From: Candidatus Heimdallarchaeota archaeon LC_3
GTDB lineage: Archaea; Asgardarchaeota; Heimdallarchaeia; Hodarchaeales; LC-3
DNA: 64,000 bases
Assembly: GCA_001940645.1 (NCBI GenBank)
Contig: MDVS01000025.1
Location: 13,754 to 77,753, forward strand
Direction: 5' to 3'
A program made the translations under genes and the position numbers. This document shows, piece by piece, positions 56,233 through 64,000 of the stretch. How positions within the stretch are numbered: the first letter of the stretch is position 1; every line of letters starts with the position of its first letter. The notes under the pieces were generated by a model. It saw only the letters and a list, made by a program, of their open reading frames with translations. It was not told the DNA's origin and made no database searches.

Positions 56233-56917
56233 AGGTTTATTCCTTATTTTGTTTTAGTGAAATAATGGATACATTGACATGATTTTATTTAAAAATGTTT
56301 CCATTTGAATGTAGGTACTCCACTGAAACATCTGTGTAAATCTATCTCCATTAACATTAATAAAATCATAAAGAAAAATTTTAAGAGAAAATTTTAAAAT
56401 AAGTTAAATCTCTTATTTGGGGACAATTTTTAGAGTTAAATGTCTTAATTGTGGTTTGGAAAATGAGTCAAAATTATAAAAATGTGTTATTTTTTTCCAA
56501 ACAATATTTCTTCTCTCATATTATCAAAAACGACTTCATTTTTTCCATATTCATCCCATTTCAAAATGAATTTTAATTTCAAATTATTTTTGATTGATAG
56601 ATATATGATTAGAATACAATTTAATAATTATTCCTAAAAATATGGCTAAGATAATACCTGCTACGACAATACTGATAATAATAATTATTGGATCCATCTT
56701 TAATCCCCAATTCAAGGAAATACTAGTTATTCCTTAGCCGATTTAACAATCTTTTACTCTTTAAAAACATGGAAATTACTTTGCGATATAAAGTATGATT
56801 ATATCCTTTTTAATTTTGATAATTCCAAATCTTCATGCTTTTCACGTCAATTTGCCCTAATTAATGGATTTTATGACTTGAGTGAATAATTATTTAAGAA
56901 CAAAAACCTAGGTTTTC
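56233..56917. other. Intergenic region with one mini-ORF
   Basis: About 685 bases; apart from the mini-ORF at 56584 I see only AT-rich DNA. The plus-strand promoter of the WD40 gene must lie near 56880; no clear TATA box was picked. Confidence 0.35.
56584..56697 (-). CDS. Small single-span membrane protein
   Basis: A 37-residue ORF, ATG to TAA: MDP, then a strongly hydrophobic segment (residues 4-26: IIIIISIVVAGIILAIFLGI), and a polar tail YSNHISINQK. Similar in size and layout to the mini-proteins at 6584 and 15845, though the orientation of polar and hydrophobic parts is reversed. Isolated gene. Confidence 0.45.
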   Translation of the reverse strand: MDPIIIIISIVVAGIILAIFLGIIIKLYSNHISINQK

Positions 56918-58027
56918 ATGGCATTTATTTTGAGCAACGATGAAAAAGAGTTCCGTCGAACTAAAATTAAATATGATCTGTTATCTTATGGTCTATTAAT
57001 AATTATTGTCCTTTTTCTCCTTGGATCAACAGTTTTGATATTTTATGAAGAATCTGAGCCCTTATCTACTGTATTAACCAAGCATAATTCACAAGTCAGT
57101 GCTATTGCTTTTTCACATGATGGAAACTATTTTGTATCTGGAGATAAATCAGGAATCATAATATTATGGGACATGGAGACTAGAAAATCAATAAAAAACT
57201 TCCGAGTAATAGGAGAAATACTTTCACTTGATTTTTCTCCTGATGGCGAGCTCTTAGGTTCTGGTAGTACAGAAGAAGCTTCCGTTTGGAAACTTCCTGA
57301 AGGAACAGGAATATTTGGCTACTCGGGAGATGGAATCTATCATTCAATTAAATTTTCACCAGATAGTAAAATTATGGCTATTTCAAGTCTTTCTATCAAT
57401 GGAGTTTACGATGGAATTAAATTGTTTCAAACTCAGGAATGGACGCTTATTGATGCAAATTTTCTTGGACATCAAGATTCAATATCAAATCCAGAATCTA
57501 TATTTGAAATAGCTTTTTCACCAGATCAATCCTTGTTAGTTTCGTGTAGTGGTTCAGATCAGAATAGAAATAATAATTCTGAAATAATCATATGGGATAC
57601 TGACAACTGGGTATATAAGACCTTATTAGATGGTCATATTGGATCAGTGTTTGACATTAATTTCAATAATAACGGAGATTCTCTCATATCAGCGGGTGAA
57701 GACGGAAAAATAATAGTTTGGGATTTATCAACAGGAAAAATGACGGGTCAGATCAATACTTCTCAAAATATTCTTGATTGGACAACTTTTGCTGTTTATT
57801 CTCCAGATAATCGCCTAATTGCTTCAAATAGAGGTTATTTTAAAGGAAGTACTCCTATCTCAACAAATTCCATAGACATTTGGGATGCGAAGACTCTTAC
57901 TTTACTTACGACTCTGATTGGTCATGAAAACTGGGTTTCAGATGTAGGATTTTCAAAAGAAGGAAACACCTTAATATCTGCAAGCTGGGATAAAACAATA
58001 AGATTCTGGAATTTAACTGGTATTTAA
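56918..58027 (+). CDS. Membrane-anchored seven-repeat WD40 protein
   Basis: A 369-residue protein. One transmembrane helix at about 25-46 (YGLLIIIVLFLLGSTVLIFY) precedes a beta-propeller. Seven strand-end signatures can be counted: ILWDMET, SVWKLPE, KLFQTQE, IIWDTDN, IVWDLST, DIWDAKT and RFWNLTG. Several are preceded by the typical 'H...V..i.fs..g..l.s'. Seven blades make a closed propeller, a protein-binding platform. The topology puts the propeller outside if the N-terminus is inside. ATG start. The gene is followed by the MFS remnant. Confidence 0.85.
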   Translation: MAFILSNDEKEFRRTKIKYDLLSYGLLIIIVLFLLGSTVLIFYEESEPLSTVLTKHNSQVSAIAFSHDGNYFVSGDKSGIIILWDMETRKSIKNFRVIGEILSLDFSPDGELLGSGSTEEASVWKLPEGTGIFGYSGDGIYHSIKFSPDSKIMAISSLSINGVYDGIKLFQTQEWTLIDANFLGHQDSISNPESIFEIAFSPDQSLLVSCSGSDQNRNNNSEIIIWDTDNWVYKTLLDGHIGSVFDINFNNNGDSLISAGEDGKIIVWDLSTGKMTGQINTSQNILDWTTFAVYSPDNRLIASNRGYFKGSTPISTNSIDIWDAKTLTLLTTLIGHENWVSDVGFSKEGNTLISASWDKTIRFWNLTGI

Positions 58028-58096
58028 AAAAATTCTTGTATACAAAGGAATTTTCTTATCAAATATAATAATATATCATCCATTTCTTCCTTATTT

Positions 58097-58331
58097 GCTC
58101 CTGTAGAAATATTTCATTTATGTTTTTGGTTTTGTATGTAACTGAGTTTGTATCACTCTCTCAATTTACGTTTTTCTTAACCGTGATGGTTATAATTGTT
58201 TTTTTATCTGATTATCCTACAGGAGCTTTAGGAGATGTAATAGGCCATCGTTGGGTTCTATTCATTGGTTATCTATTTTTAAGTATTGCATATCTTGCAT
58301 TCTATTATTCTTAATCCTTTGAATTTTTTCT
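58097..58331 (+). repeat. 235-bp inverted repeat, left arm
   Basis: As far as I can read, this is a perfect inverted copy of 58437-58671, separated by 105 bases (58332-58436). It covers most of the first copy of the MFS remnant. It begins with GCTCCTGTAG and ends with AATTTTTTCT. Confidence 0.9.
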
Positions 58332-58446
58332 GTTAGCTTACATATTTTTCTCTTTTGGTCTGTCTCAACAATCTGGTGCACTAGAAAGTTGGTTCGATAA
58401 TAATTATAAGATTTCAGCAAAAGATTACGATCCAGAAGAAAAAATT
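58120..58446 (+). pseudogene. MFS transporter N-terminal remnant
   Basis: The frame begins FMFLVLYVTEF and has the MFS motif A region LSDYPTGALGDVIGHRW between predicted helices 2 and 3. It stops at TAA (58312-58314) after YLAFYYS and continues in the same frame as SFEFFLLAYIFF then GLSQQSGALESWFDNNY, another typical MFS segment (helix 4 end). Only about 110 of some 400 residues remain and there is a stop inside, so the gene is dead. The same stop is in every copy of the duplication, so it died before the rearrangement. The start side is also incomplete. Confidence 0.8.
58217..58446 (+). repeat. 230-bp direct repeat, copy 1
   Basis: Identical to 58662-58891 (offset 445 bases) as far as I can read. 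It contains the middle and end of the MFS remnant. Confidence 0.88.
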
Positions 58447-58671
58447 CAAAGGATTAAGAATAATAGAATGCAAGATATGCAATACTTAAAAATAGATAAC
58501 CAATGAATAGAACCCAACGATGGCCTATTACATCTCCTAAAGCTCCTGTAGGATAATCAGATAAAAAAACAATTATAACCATCACGGTTAAGAAAAACGT
58601 AAATTGAGAGAGTGATACAAACTCAGTTACATACAAAACCAAAAACATAAATGAAATATTTCTACAGGAGC
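58437..58671 (-). repeat. 235-bp inverted repeat, right arm
   Basis: Reverse complement of 58097-58331. It starts with AGAAAAAATT, which also occurs at 58882-58891, and ends with CTACAGGAGC, which also occurs at 58217-58226. These two 10-base words are the junctions of the rearrangement. Confidence 0.9.
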
Positions 58672-58891
58672 TTTAGGAGATGTAATAGGCCATCGTTGGG
58701 TTCTATTCATTGGTTATCTATTTTTAAGTATTGCATATCTTGCATTCTATTATTCTTAATCCTTTGAATTTTTTCTGTTAGCTTACATATTTTTCTCTTT
58801 TGGTCTGTCTCAACAATCTGGTGCACTAGAAAGTTGGTTCGATAATAATTATAAGATTTCAGCAAAAGATTACGATCCAGAAGAAAAAATT
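58662..58891 (+). repeat. 230-bp direct repeat, copy 2
   Basis: Second direct copy of 58217-58446. It starts inside the end of the inverted arm (shared CTACAGGAGC) and runs on to TTTATGG and a stop at 58903. Confidence 0.88.
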
Positions 58892-58914
58892 TATGGATTT
58901 TGATTAAATTTTGT

Positions 58915-59709
58915 TTATTTATATTTTCTTCGTTTTAAGAGGGGAAAAATTCCTAAAAAGGGAATTGAAAAACCTATCGCGATTATGGAGAACCCGGGAA
59001 TTGTGCTTATGAACTTTAAATAAGTAGAATCAGTTGATAAGCTACTCTCCAAAGAAATACTAGTTGGTTCGGTAGTAGGATTTGTTAGTGTAGTATTTTC
59101 ATTTTCTTCAATGATGAAATGTGATAGAATTTTTGATTCTTTTATTGTTAAAGTCTCTAATCTTTTTGCCCAACCTGAATTAATATTATAAAAGCGTTTT
59201 ATTGTTTGAGTCTCATTTTTCTCATTTTTATGGGTGTAAGTGATATTAAATTCTTCTGTAATTTTAACAAACTCAACAGCAGCAGTAGAATTATAAAATT
59301 CATACCATGATTTCCAGTAGTCAACCATTTCTTCCCAAAATGTATAATTCTGAGGTACTGGGACTTGTAAAAGAAAAAAGTTTTGGATATATCTTTCTTC
59401 GGTAGAGATATTATTATAATACTGAAAGTACTTCAGTGATCCTGATTCATCACTTGAAATGACTATTCTAAGGAGATCATCTTGATTTATTGTAATGTTC
59501 TTTCTATCTCCGTTATCATCAAATATTAAGATAGTAAACGATTCTTCATAAATATATGAAAAAATGTAATTTTTTTCATCTCCAACATTAGCAGTATATT
59601 CGAGTTTATTGCCATTCCAATACGTTTGTGAGAAAGAATGTTGGAAGTGTGGAAAAATTATAAACAATAAAATAATGAAGGAGAATTTTATGAAAATTTT
59701 GTTAGACAT
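58915..59709 (-). CDS. Exported protein with IPGF-type C-terminal anchor
   Basis: A 264-residue surface protein. Signal peptide (FIKFSFIILLFIIFPHFQHSFS), a beta-rich and N-glycosylation-rich body, and a low-complexity Thr/Ser linker (ENTTLTNPTTEPTSISLESS). The end is STIPGFSII, a hydrophobic segment and KRRKYK. The IPGF-helix-basic ending is shared with the protein at 8570 and resembles archaeal CTERM sorting signals (PGF/IPGY types), which would be cleaved or lipid-linked by an archaeosortase-like enzyme. No catalytic domain. ATG start. Confidence 0.75.
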   Translation of the reverse strand: MSNKIFIKFSFIILLFIIFPHFQHSFSQTYWNGNKLEYTANVGDEKNYIFSYIYEESFTILIFDDNGDRKNITINQDDLLRIVISSDESGSLKYFQYYNNISTEERYIQNFFLLQVPVPQNYTFWEEMVDYWKSWYEFYNSTAAVEFVKITEEFNITYTHKNEKNETQTIKRFYNINSGWAKRLETLTIKESKILSHFIIEENENTTLTNPTTEPTSISLESSLSTDSTYLKFISTIPGFSIIAIGFSIPFLGIFPLLKRRKYK

Positions 59710-60226
59710 TAGTTTATAAATCTTGACGGAGGGAGTATAAAACTATATCTACAGGATTTTATCAATAATTAAAAAAAAAAGTTTGCCTTTTTAATTAAAA
59801 TAGGTTTTTAGACATTAATTTATTGAGATGGAAACGTTTTATTACCCTAATCGATTTCAATACTTAATCCTCGGGGACATTCTCCAAATAGCAGTCCATT
59901 TTATTCCACTGTGGAACTGTTCATCACCGTATTCCGAGAATTAGTTCATAGCAAACTAGAAAAAGTAGTATCTTGAATTTTTATTGATACTTTCAAAATA
60001 AATTGACCGTTTCGTGATCTCAGTCTTCTTCTGTTGTGTACTGTTTTGTATATGTTTTAGTAATTCCTCCATCGTGATATTGTTTGTATTCGAATTTTAA
60101 TTAATTATTAGCATATTAATCAAAATGGCCTGTTAAAGTGGACATTTATTAGAAACAGATTTGGAGATTAAAGTGTGATTTCACATTATTATTGTAATAA
60201 GCTATACAATTTGAGTAAGTAAATTG
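59710..60226. other. Gene-free region
   Basis: About 515 bases between two minus-strand genes. No frame over about 40 codons with protein character, and no ABC permease that would match the ATPase upstream. Confidence 0.4.
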
Positions 60227-60841
60227 TTAGTAAATCAATAGTTTCTTCTTTTTTATCTGATATATCTTATCCATCTCTTTTAAATGCTTCTTATTATGGG
60301 TAGCTAATATAAGAGTAATTCCTTCCTTTTCTACCTGATTCATTAGAAAAGTTTTAACAATTATAGTGTTTTTTTTATCCAATCTCCCAAATGGCTCATC
60401 AGCTAAAATTATTCTTGCTCCGGAAACTATTGCTAATAATATGGCTAATCTTTGTTTTTCCCCTCCTGAAAGATGAGTGAATAATTGATTCCTAATTTCT
60501 ATCATTTTTACTGACTTTAGAATATCATTTACAGATTTTTTTTGATTAATTTTGCTAAATTCTAATTCTAAAATTTCCTTAGATGTTAGAAAGGGGTGAA
60601 ATTGTGGGATTTGATAGATCATACGTGTTTTTTCAGTAGTAGATATCACTCCTTGGGAACAGTCTATTGATCCGCTTATCATTCTAAATAAACTTGTTTT
60701 TCCGCTTCCTGACGGCCCTATAATCCCTATTTTTTCTCCCTGTTTAACGTACAAAGTTATTTTGTCAAATATTTGAATTTTCTTATCAGAAACTAGTTCA
60801 AAATATAAATCGACATTTTGAAGGGAAATTGAATGATTTAT
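60227..60841 (-). CDS. ABC transporter ATPase with apparent ATA start
   Basis: ATP-binding subunit of an ABC transporter, about 204 residues from the start I propose. Counted from the first ordinary start (TTG at 60754), the motifs are Walker A GPSGSGKT (13-20), signature LSGGEKQRL (95-103), Walker B IILADEP (115-121) and switch His in LATHN. That start lacks the normal first strand. Upstream in frame the sequence continues SISLQNVDLYFELV and KIQIFDKITLYVKQGE, the standard ABC N-terminus, back to ATA at 60841. A GGAGGA ribosome site (60849-60854) stands 7 bases before it, and there is no ATG, GTG or TTG between. LolD/FtsE-like size; no permease is adjacent. Confidence 0.75.
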   Translation of the reverse strand: MNHSISLQNVDLYFELVSDKKIQIFDKITLYVKQGEKIGIIGPSGSGKTSLFRMISGSIDCSQGVISTTEKTRMIYQIPQFHPFLTSKEILELEFSKINQKKSVNDILKSVKMIEIRNQLFTHLSGGEKQRLAILLAIVSGARIILADEPFGRLDKKNTIIVKTFLMNQVEKEGITLILATHNKKHLKEMDKIYQIKKKKLLIY

Positions 60842-60854
60842 TAGTTAATCCTCC

Positions 60855-61257
60855 TTTGTATCTTGGAAATGTATTTCAATATAAGAATCTTCTATTTTCC
60901 AAAAAATCTTTGCTTTTAACAACGGAAAATATCTCATCTTTTCAGAAATCTTGATAGTATCTGAATCAAGGAAGATCCAAACAGAAAAAAAAATTGCTTT
61001 AAAACCGTAATTATTATTTAAATCCTAACTATTATAGGATAAGCAAATATGTTCAAATGAAATTTTATGTAGATTAAATGACACGGTTATTTACATGAAT
61101 GAAAAGATCGGAAAATTGATGAAAACTGTTTAACTTTTCGCTCTGCGTTCTGTCCTTCCCGTTGAATCATTTAACTGCTTACGCTAAAAACTTTAATTCT
61201 AAATTTTTCTCAGCATAACATTGTTTTTTATGTTATTTCTTGTCTAAGTCTTATTTA
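60855..61257. other. Intergenic region, nothing recognised
   Basis: About 400 bases of AT-rich DNA with no supported ORF on either strand. Confidence 0.4.
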
Positions 61258-61676
61258 TCAAGCACTATTTTGCTCTTCTAACCATTTTTCTGCATCTTCT
61301 AATGAATGGCTAGTATTTATAAAATCTATAGCTTGTTCCCTTGTTAGACCTTTATTTTTTAATAAAGACCAATCTTTGGGTGATAGTCCTTTAATATTTG
61401 ATGGCTTTTTTTTATAAGGATCTTTCTGAAGTGGCATTCGCACATATGAATCAGTTTTGTTCCTCTCTAATGTTCTTGTTCTCTCATCTCTTGCTTTCTT
61501 TTCTATATAAGGAAAGTAAATTACAAAATAGAATATCACAATTAATGCACTTCCAATAAGTGTAAAAAGTCTTAAAAACTCATCATCGATGAAGAAATAA
61601 ATAATATGTATGTAAGAATCGACAAACCTAAAATTGTAAAAGCAATTCCTAAATCCTTCAGTTTATAACCTTGCAT
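61258..61676 (-). pseudogene. Frameshifted two-TM protein with UBA-like tail
   Basis: From ATG at 61676 (ribosome site GGAG upstream) a frame gives MQGYKLKDLGIAFTILGLS with one TM helix and stops at 61572. In the next frame, open from before 61590, the text continues DDEFLRLFTLIGSALIVIFYF (second TM), a basic linker and a C-terminal LKNKGLTREQAIDFI, then EDAEKWLEEQ. That tail resembles a UBA three-helix bundle (ubiquitin-binding). Joined by a one-base shift the parts form a natural hairpin membrane protein of about 138 residues. Either a frameshift (mutation or sequence error), or two overlapping coupled genes, the second starting at GTG 61539 or a non-standard codon. Confidence 0.5.
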
Positions 61677-61731
61677 TTGTTTGATTACTCCTTATGATAT
61701 ATTTACATTTTTTCCTTAAATATGGTAAGAA

Positions 61732-61972
61732 TTATTCGGGGTTGACAGTAAAATTATATCCATTACTCTCATTTTTCATTACAAATGAATGAGGTAGGTT
61801 TCCTCCTTCATCTAACATTTCATCGATACAAAGTTCAACAGCTTTTTTAATGTTCTTCGATGCTTCTTCAGAAGTTTCTCCTTGGAAATAACATCCTTGA
61901 AACGCTGGACAAAAACACTAAATCCCCGGATTCTTCTGGTTCTAGAAAGACTGGAAAGTCAAGAATTTTCAT
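61732..61972 (-). pseudogene. HicB-like antitoxin gene with frameshift
   Basis: From ATG at 61972 the frame reads MKILDFPVFLEPEESGDLVF and then loses the HicB pattern. One base back it continues CPAFQGCYFQGETSEEASKN, then KKAVELCIDEML and the end NFTVNPE with TAA at 61732-61734. The second part is a clear HicB/UPF0150 domain ('pdlpGc..qGeT.eEA..n...ai'). The break falls in a run of five T (AAAAA at about 61912-61916 on the plus strand). Removing one T restores a normal 79-residue HicB. No HicA toxin is next to it. Either a broken gene or a sequencing indel. Confidence 0.7.
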
Positions 61973-62113
61973 TAAACCAAGGGACTCAGAACTAAGAAAA
62001 AAGACCAAATAAATAATCTTTATAGTTACGAAACTCTTTTTCCTTATTTATAGAAAAAAAATAAAAGTTTCCAGTCTTTAATTCCCAAGAATTATCTCGT
62101 TTTTCATCCTTAT

Positions 62114-62599
62114 TTAAGTCAGATTTTTAGACGGAATATTAAAAATTAAAATAGTTAAGTATAACAGACTATTTTCATCTCCCAAATGATGGAACAAGTA
62201 TCGAAAACCACCATTATATCCAGAATTGAATTCTAAATCTTTTTTATAACCAGAATGAGATCGTACAAGATCTGGAATATCTTTAATCAATTTAGAAATT
62301 TTTTGATCTCTGTTGAAAAATAGAATAGCTGCCTTTGAATCTCTCCAATTTACATATTTTAATATTTGATTAATAGTATCCGTAACAGTTTTTGGACTTT
62401 TCCAAAATTTACATTCAGCAATAAATAAATTTTTTCCTTGATATCTTAATAGAATATCTGTTTTCCCCTTGTAATTAAATGTTTCTCCCGTAGCCATCCC
62501 TTTAAAAAATCCATTTAACTGTACTAAGAAATGTTGTCTTATATCTGGTTCATTTAGTGTCCTGAAAGCATCGGGATTCCTTTCCATTACAATTGACAT
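62114..62599 (-). CDS. PD-(D/E)xK nuclease-like protein
   Basis: A 161-residue protein with a restriction-endonuclease core: GKTDILLRYQGKNLFIAECKFW, that is D48 and E62-x-K64, with Glu39 at the position of an additional metal ligand. A helix TVTDTINQILKYV and a strand AAILFFNR follow, as in Mrr-like and related nucleases. The frame stays open about 30 codons upstream of the ATG (ending LEIITNMSIVM), so a longer N-terminus without a standard start is possible. The gene lies beyond a broken HicB gene on the same strand. Likely cleaves DNA in defence or repair; target unknown. Confidence 0.75.
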   Translation of the reverse strand: MSIVMERNPDAFRTLNEPDIRQHFLVQLNGFFKGMATGETFNYKGKTDILLRYQGKNLFIAECKFWKSPKTVTDTINQILKYVNWRDSKAAILFFNRDQKISKLIKDIPDLVRSHSGYKKDLEFNSGYNGGFRYLFHHLGDENSLLYLTILIFNIPSKNLT

Positions 62600-62683
62600 A
62601 TTTGTAATTATTTCAAGTATATTATTATAATCAGTGAATTCAAGATAATCGTTTGTAAATTCAAGTTTAAATTATTAATAGGG

Positions 62684-62965
62684 TTGAGTATATCAATAGG
62701 AATAGTATTTACAATATTAAATATTTTACTAGACAGAATTGTTCCCGTTGGAGAGATGGATTATAGATTGCCTTTATTATTAAAACTGTTACCTCTAGCA
62801 AAGATGTTACTGATATTTTCGTATCACATAAGTAACTACAGTAATCAATCACTAGTAATGGTAATTTTAGAAGTAGCAGTGTTAGGAATAATTACAGTAT
62901 TTGCTTTGACTGTTGTTTTTTCTATTGTTTTAGCTTTCACATACGTTTTTAGCTTGTTTATATAA
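62684..62965 (+). CDS. Small three-span membrane protein
   Basis: A 93-residue protein from a TTG start, with three hydrophobic segments (about 3-18, 30-45, 58-90) and very few charges. No family recognised. It is divergent from the nuclease gene. Confidence 0.5.
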   Translation: MSISIGIVFTILNILLDRIVPVGEMDYRLPLLLKLLPLAKMLLIFSYHISNYSNQSLVMVILEVAVLGIITVFALTVVFSIVLAFTYVFSLFI

Positions 62966-63273
62966 ATTATTTCCTTTTTCAAAATCGAGGTGACACATCT
63001 GTTGTGACACTAAATTGGACATTCCAAATTGATTTCAAATTTAAAAAACTATTTTTCTGTGAAACCGATAATCCTAATTTTATGTCAAATATTTATTCAG
63101 AATGTTATAACTGTTATAACGTTTTTGACAAAAAAAATCTAATTATATTCCATTATCCTCTGAAGAACCAAAGATTAACAATGGAAAAGTAGAGGAGCTA
63201 ATTACAAACTATTATTACTCTCTAATCCAAATGTTTAAAATCCTGATTTATATTTATTTTATAAAAAAAAAAA

Positions 63274-63741
63274 GTGGTCAAAATGAATAGGAGAACAGGA
63301 ATTTTATTTGGAATAATCTTTATTAGTTTAATTAGTCTTATTATTGGTAGTATGTCAGTTTCTATTGCTGAAAAACAAACATCAGAACAAACTCCACAAC
63401 AAACATCAACTCAAACATCGCAACCAACAACTCAACAAACATCGCAACCAACAACTCAACAAACATCGCAACCAACAACGAGTGAAGAAACAACATCTAT
63501 AGCTTCTGAGGCTACTGCTCCTGTTGACAGCTTTGGTTCTGGATTTTCTATTATGTCAATATTATTATTATTGTTGGTATTGTTGGTATTCCCACCCCTC
63601 GCAGTAGTGTTTCTTTTTCCAGTAATGGACATGCCAGTAGGTGGTGGAATGGCTTCAGGGTTTGGAGCATTAACTTTATTACCAATAATTTTTATTATTG
63701 GAGTTTATTTTATCCTAAAAGGACGAAGAGAACAGAAGTAA
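63274..63741 (+). CDS. Membrane protein with Thr/Gln/Pro repeat
   Basis: A 155-residue protein from ATG. N-terminal signal-like helix (ILFGIIFISLISLIIGSMSV), then an extracellular-type low-complexity region (residues 32-70) of TSQPTTQQ repeats, then two hydrophobic segments (about 90-113 and 130-150) and a basic end KGRREQK. The Thr-rich part would be heavily O-glycosylated in many archaea. No domain recognised. The perfect DNA repeats suggest recent slippage and variable length. Confidence 0.65.
   Translation: MVKMNRRTGILFGIIFISLISLIIGSMSVSIAEKQTSEQTPQQTSTQTSQPTTQQTSQPTTQQTSQPTTSEETTSIASEATAPVDSFGSGFSIMSILLLLLVLLVFPPLAVVFLFPVMDMPVGGGMASGFGALTLLPIIFIIGVYFILKGRREQK
63421..63480 (+). repeat. 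24-bp tandem repeat in coding sequence
   Basis: Two perfect units of CAACCAACAACTCAACAAAC plus ATCG (63421-63444, 63445-63468) and a half unit to 63480. Each codes for QPTTQQTS, so the frame is kept. It may vary in copy number between strains. Confidence 0.9.
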
Positions 63742-64000
63742 CGAACAAACACCATATCTAAAACCTTCATTTTCTATCTAACAATTTTTTCCTCAAACGG
63801 GATCAAACTTTTCTCTAAATGATTAAAAAATTATAATATTTGAGTTCATTCACTGATTCGCGATCAACGATATAACAACCATAAGCCAATTAAATGGACA
63901 CATTAAGTGAAATTTAATATGAAATCAATTTTTCCAGGACCCATCAAAAAATTACCTCTAGCTGATATTCCCCTAAGGGGATTAACTGCTTATCTATCAC
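63742..64000. other. Window end, no gene recognised
   Basis: About 260 bases. A frame starts near 63920 (GKFNMKSIFPGPIKK, then LPLADIPLRGL to the edge), which could be the start of a new gene cut by the window; too short to judge. Confidence 0.3.

Noticed and set aside
58120..58648. Two separate identical 64-aa genes on opposite strands
   Set aside because: They are the two arms of one inverted duplication of a dead MFS gene, not independent genes.
63004..63192. 62-codon plus-strand frame with four cysteines
   Set aside because: GTG start without a ribosome site, biased composition and no family; cannot be told from chance.

Overview
The window is AT-rich archaeal DNA, most likely from an Asgard archaeon (Promethearchaeota; a Heimdall-, Gerd- or Loki-type lineage, which I cannot resolve from sequence alone). 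The reasons are: RadA-type recombinase, XPD-type and MrfA/Hrq1-type helicases; archaeal promoters of the form TTTGATATTTAA; very frequent TTG/GTG starts; and several eukaryote-like parts (two Ras/Rab/Rag-type small GTPases plus a third inside a multidomain protein, longin-like and V4R/Bet3-like domains, a seven-repeat WD40 protein, a possible UBA-like tail). No rRNA, tRNA or CRISPR array was seen.

Layout. 0-3 kb: the end of an unknown gene, an ISH3/IS4-type transposase, a small winged-helix-like protein and a GNAT acetyltransferase. 3-8 kb: a tight minus-strand run of unknown genes (coiled coil with CxxC, HEPN-like, exported, zinc-ribbon) below a LuxC-type acyl-CoA reductase and a 42-aa membrane peptide. 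8-16 kb: an exported protein with an IPGF-type C-terminal anchor, large unknown helical proteins, a DEDD exonuclease, a zinc protein and several mini-ORFs.

16-36 kb is a dense DNA-transaction region. It holds an MrfA/Hrq1-like helicase followed by an Apea/HEPN-like protein. Next is a minus-strand operon of Ras-like GTPase, RadA, degenerate HerA/VirB4-like ATPase and XPD-like Fe-S helicase. Further on are unknown alpha-helical proteins and a 1166-aa fusion of a DEDD exonuclease with an MrfA-type helicase carrying a C-terminal cysteine cluster, equivalent to bacterial MrfB+MrfA in one chain. Several of these genes share the same promoter core, and the fusion gene is divergently transcribed from a membrane protein through mirror-image TATA boxes.

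36-51 kb is a signalling region: two receiver/kinase hybrids or fragments, a receiver-PAS protein, a degenerate receiver, a PAS-PAS-PAS histidine kinase with a receiver-longin partner, a Rab-like GTPase, a longin-GTPase-V4R protein, a TPR protein, and three stand-alone Lrp/AsnC ligand-binding (RAM) domains.

51-64 kb is looser: exported and membrane proteins, a WD40 membrane protein, and many decayed genes. These include an exported protein broken by stop and frameshift, an MFS transporter remnant copied in direct-inverted-direct order with microhomology at both junctions, a frameshifted two-TM/UBA-like protein and a frameshifted HicB-like antitoxin. An orphan ABC ATPase seems to start at ATA. 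A PD-(D/E)xK nuclease and a repeat-bearing membrane protein close the window.
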